Of a stretch of 8,405 nt of DNA, positions 7,313 through 8,405 are shown one piece after another. The DNA is from an uncultured Veillonella sp. GTDB lineage: Bacteria > Bacillota > Negativicutes > Veillonellales > Veillonellaceae. Location of the stretch: NCBI GenBank assembly GCA_937930265.1, contig CALGLI010000408.1, positions 1-8,405 of the forward strand, written 5' to 3'. Numbering within the stretch: position 1 is the stretch's first letter; every line of letters begins with the position of its first letter. The notes below the pieces were generated by a model. It saw nothing but the letters and a program-made list of their open reading frames with translations. It made no database searches and had not been told where the DNA came from. Both the position numbers and the translations under genes were made by a program.

Positions 7313-8245
7313 ATGGGAAAAGCGACTCGTGAAGCATATGGTGCAGCCTTAGTAAAAGTGGGGGCTACTCATAAAGATGTTGTTGTATTAGATGCAGATT
7401 TATCAAAATCTACAAAAACTGATGAATTTAAAAAAGTATATCCTGAACGATTCTTTAATGTAGGGATTGCAGAGCAAAACTTAATTTCTGTAGGTGCTGG
7501 CTTAGCAGCCGCAGGAAAAGTACCATTTGTATCTTCCTTTGCTATGTTTGCTACAGGCCGTGCTTTTGAACAAGTGCGCAATGCCGTATGTTATCCAAAA
7601 TTAAATGTAAAAGTATGTGCTACTCATGCAGGTATCACTGTCGGTGAAGACGGTGCGACACACCAAAGTTTAGAAGATATTTCTTGCATGCGTACATTGC
7701 CTAATATGACTGTTGTAGTACCAGCAGATGCAGCAGAAACAGAAGCTGTTATTGCTTGGGCAGCGGAGTATCATGGTCCAGTGTATGTGCGTTTAGGCCG
7801 TGCTGGTGTAGAAGATGTAACACCAGAAGGATACACATTTGTGCCAGGCAAATCTCAACAATTACGTGATGGTAAGGATGCTACCATTATTGCCTGTGGT
7901 GCCTTAGTAGGACCTGCAGTGGAAGCAGCAGCTACCTTAGAAGGAGAAGGCATTTCTGTACGTGTTATCAATATGGCATCCATCAAGCCAATTGACGCAG
8001 AAGCAATTGTGAAGGCTGCAAAAGAAACAGGTTTATTGATCACAGCAGAAGAACATAATATCATTGGTGGCTTAGGCAGTGCGGTAGCTGAAGTAGTGGT
8101 AAAAGAGTACCCAGTACCAATGGAATTTGTCGGCGTGAAAGATACCTTTGGTGAGTCTGGTACACCGAAAGAATTGATGGCAAAATATGGATTAACAGCA
8201 GCTGATATTGTAGCAGCTACCAAACGAGGTATAGCGCGAAAATAG
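7313..8245 (+). CDS. Transketolase, C-terminal (pyrimidine-binding) subunit
   Basis: This is the second half of the split transketolase, 310 residues, starting two bases after the stop of the N-terminal subunit gene. Its Shine-Dalgarno sequence (GGAGGTG, 7301-7307) is inside that gene's end, so the two are probably translated in a coupled, roughly equal ratio, as expected for a heteromeric enzyme. The pyrimidine-binding domain carries DADLSKST (27-34) and FFNVGIAEQN (47-56), whose Glu54 should be the residue that activates thiamine diphosphate. HAGITVGEDGATHQSLEDIS (105-124) and VRLGR (159-163) follow. The C-terminal transketolase domain (about 185-310) includes the AEEHNIIGGLGSAV segment. 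1-deoxy-xylulose-5-phosphate synthase shares this architecture, but it is a single larger protein. The two subunits together have 585 residues, somewhat fewer than single-chain transketolases. Confidence 0.93.
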   Translation: MGKATREAYGAALVKVGATHKDVVVLDADLSKSTKTDEFKKVYPERFFNVGIAEQNLISVGAGLAAAGKVPFVSSFAMFATGRAFEQVRNAVCYPKLNVKVCATHAGITVGEDGATHQSLEDISCMRTLPNMTVVVPADAAETEAVIAWAAEYHGPVYVRLGRAGVEDVTPEGYTFVPGKSQQLRDGKDATIIACGALVGPAVEAAATLEGEGISVRVINMASIKPIDAEAIVKAAKETGLLITAEEHNIIGGLGSAVAEVVVKEYPVPMEFVGVKDTFGESGTPKELMAKYGLTAADIVAATKRGIARK

Positions 8246-8250
8246 GAAGG

Positions 8251-8270
8251 GAATGATAGAATGATAGAAT
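8251..8270 (+). repeat. Tandem GAATGATA repeat at the ftsE start
   Basis: The eight-base unit GAATGATA occurs twice in a row (8251-8258 and 8259-8266), followed by a partial third copy, GAAT. It creates two ATG codons, at 8253 and 8261. The first opens a three-codon frame, MIE, that stops at TGA 8262-8264, overlapping the real ftsE start at 8261. The AGGAAGGG purine tract (8244-8251) could serve either start. Confidence 0.7.
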
Positions 8271-8405
8271 TTAGAAATGTCCATAAAGTATACGACAATG
8301 GGTCTGTTGCTTTAGAGGATGTATCGATTCATATTGAAAAAGGAGAATTCGTATTAGTCTGTGGACATTCTGGAGCAGGTAAATCAACATTTATTAAGTT
8401 ACTTT
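8261..8405 (+). CDS. ftsE: Cell-division ABC transporter ATPase FtsE, N-terminal part (cut by window end)
   Basis: The 48 visible codons encode the start of an ABC ATPase: an A-loop tyrosine in NVHKVYDNG (6-14), the strand-turn VSIHIEKGEF (21-30), and the Walker A motif GHSGAGKST (35-43) followed by FIKLL. GHSGAGKST is the form seen in E. coli FtsE, which supports FtsE over other small ABC ATPases. FtsE works with the membrane protein FtsX at the division site, where the pair controls peptidoglycan hydrolases; ftsX would be expected just beyond the window. The ATG at 8261 is chosen because the preceding ATG at 8253 leads to an immediate stop. The spacing from AGGAAGGG is rather long, about nine bases. 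The gene is 15 bases from the transketolase stop and probably in the same transcript. Confidence 0.85.
   Translation, partial: MIEFRNVHKVYDNGSVALEDVSIHIEKGEFVLVCGHSGAGKSTFIKLL

Noticed and set aside
7855..8298. 147-codon open frame on the minus strand
   Set aside because: It lies fully opposite the conserved transketolase C-terminal gene and the ftsE start, and its protein resembles no family I know. It is a by-product of codon use on the other strand.
8261..8405. His in place of Pro in the Walker A motif as an oddity
   Set aside because: GHSGAGKST is a normal FtsE form, also found in E. coli FtsE, so it supports the call and is not unusual.
1..8405. CRISPR array, tRNA/rRNA genes, insertion sequence or prophage signs
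   Set aside because: No regular repeats with spacers, no transposase or integrase frames, and no stretch over 300 bases without a gene. The window looks like ordinary core chromosome.

Overview
The window is a dense, single-strand stretch of a bacterial chromosome. Every gene I can support is on the + strand. It is moderately AT-rich (by eye roughly 40% GC, not counted), and most genes are preceded by strong GGAGG-type ribosome binding sites. The secA-prfB pair, the split two-gene transketolase, the DUF5693-csaB pair and the ftsE start all point to a Firmicutes-related (Bacillota) genome. Codon and protein style fit the diderm class Negativicutes, perhaps Veillonella or a relative. That placement is a judgement from resemblance, not a computed one.

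Layout: (1) 1-1409, the C-terminal part of secA, the Sec translocase motor, cut by the window edge; (2) 1416-1464, an imperfect hairpin that may end the secA transcript; (3) 1490-2597, prfB (release factor 2), read through a +1 programmed frameshift at 1556-1562; (4) 2608-3327, a membrane-anchored LmeA/DUF2993-like lipid-binding protein; (5) 3336-5360, a large polytopic DUF5693 membrane protein; (6) 5353-6444, csaB, a polysaccharide pyruvyl transferase overlapping gene 5 by 8 bases; (7) 6483-7310 and 7313-8245, the N- and C-terminal halves of a split transketolase, two bases apart; (8) 8261 to the window end, the start of ftsE.

From prfB onward, gaps are 38 bases or fewer and several genes overlap or nearly touch, so the stretch is probably one long operon, or a few overlapping ones. 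Three functional themes alternate: secretion and translation termination (secA, prfB); envelope building and anchoring (the DUF2993 protein, DUF5693 protein, CsaB, then FtsE for division-site peptidoglycan control); and central carbon metabolism (transketolase).

The most notable point is in prfB. The frameshift site is in the expected place, but the in-frame stop is TAA instead of the usual TGA and the upstream Shine-Dalgarno-like stimulator is weakened. This should change which release factor the autoregulatory switch senses. The second point of interest is the DUF2993-DUF5693-CsaB envelope cluster, whose middle member has no known function.
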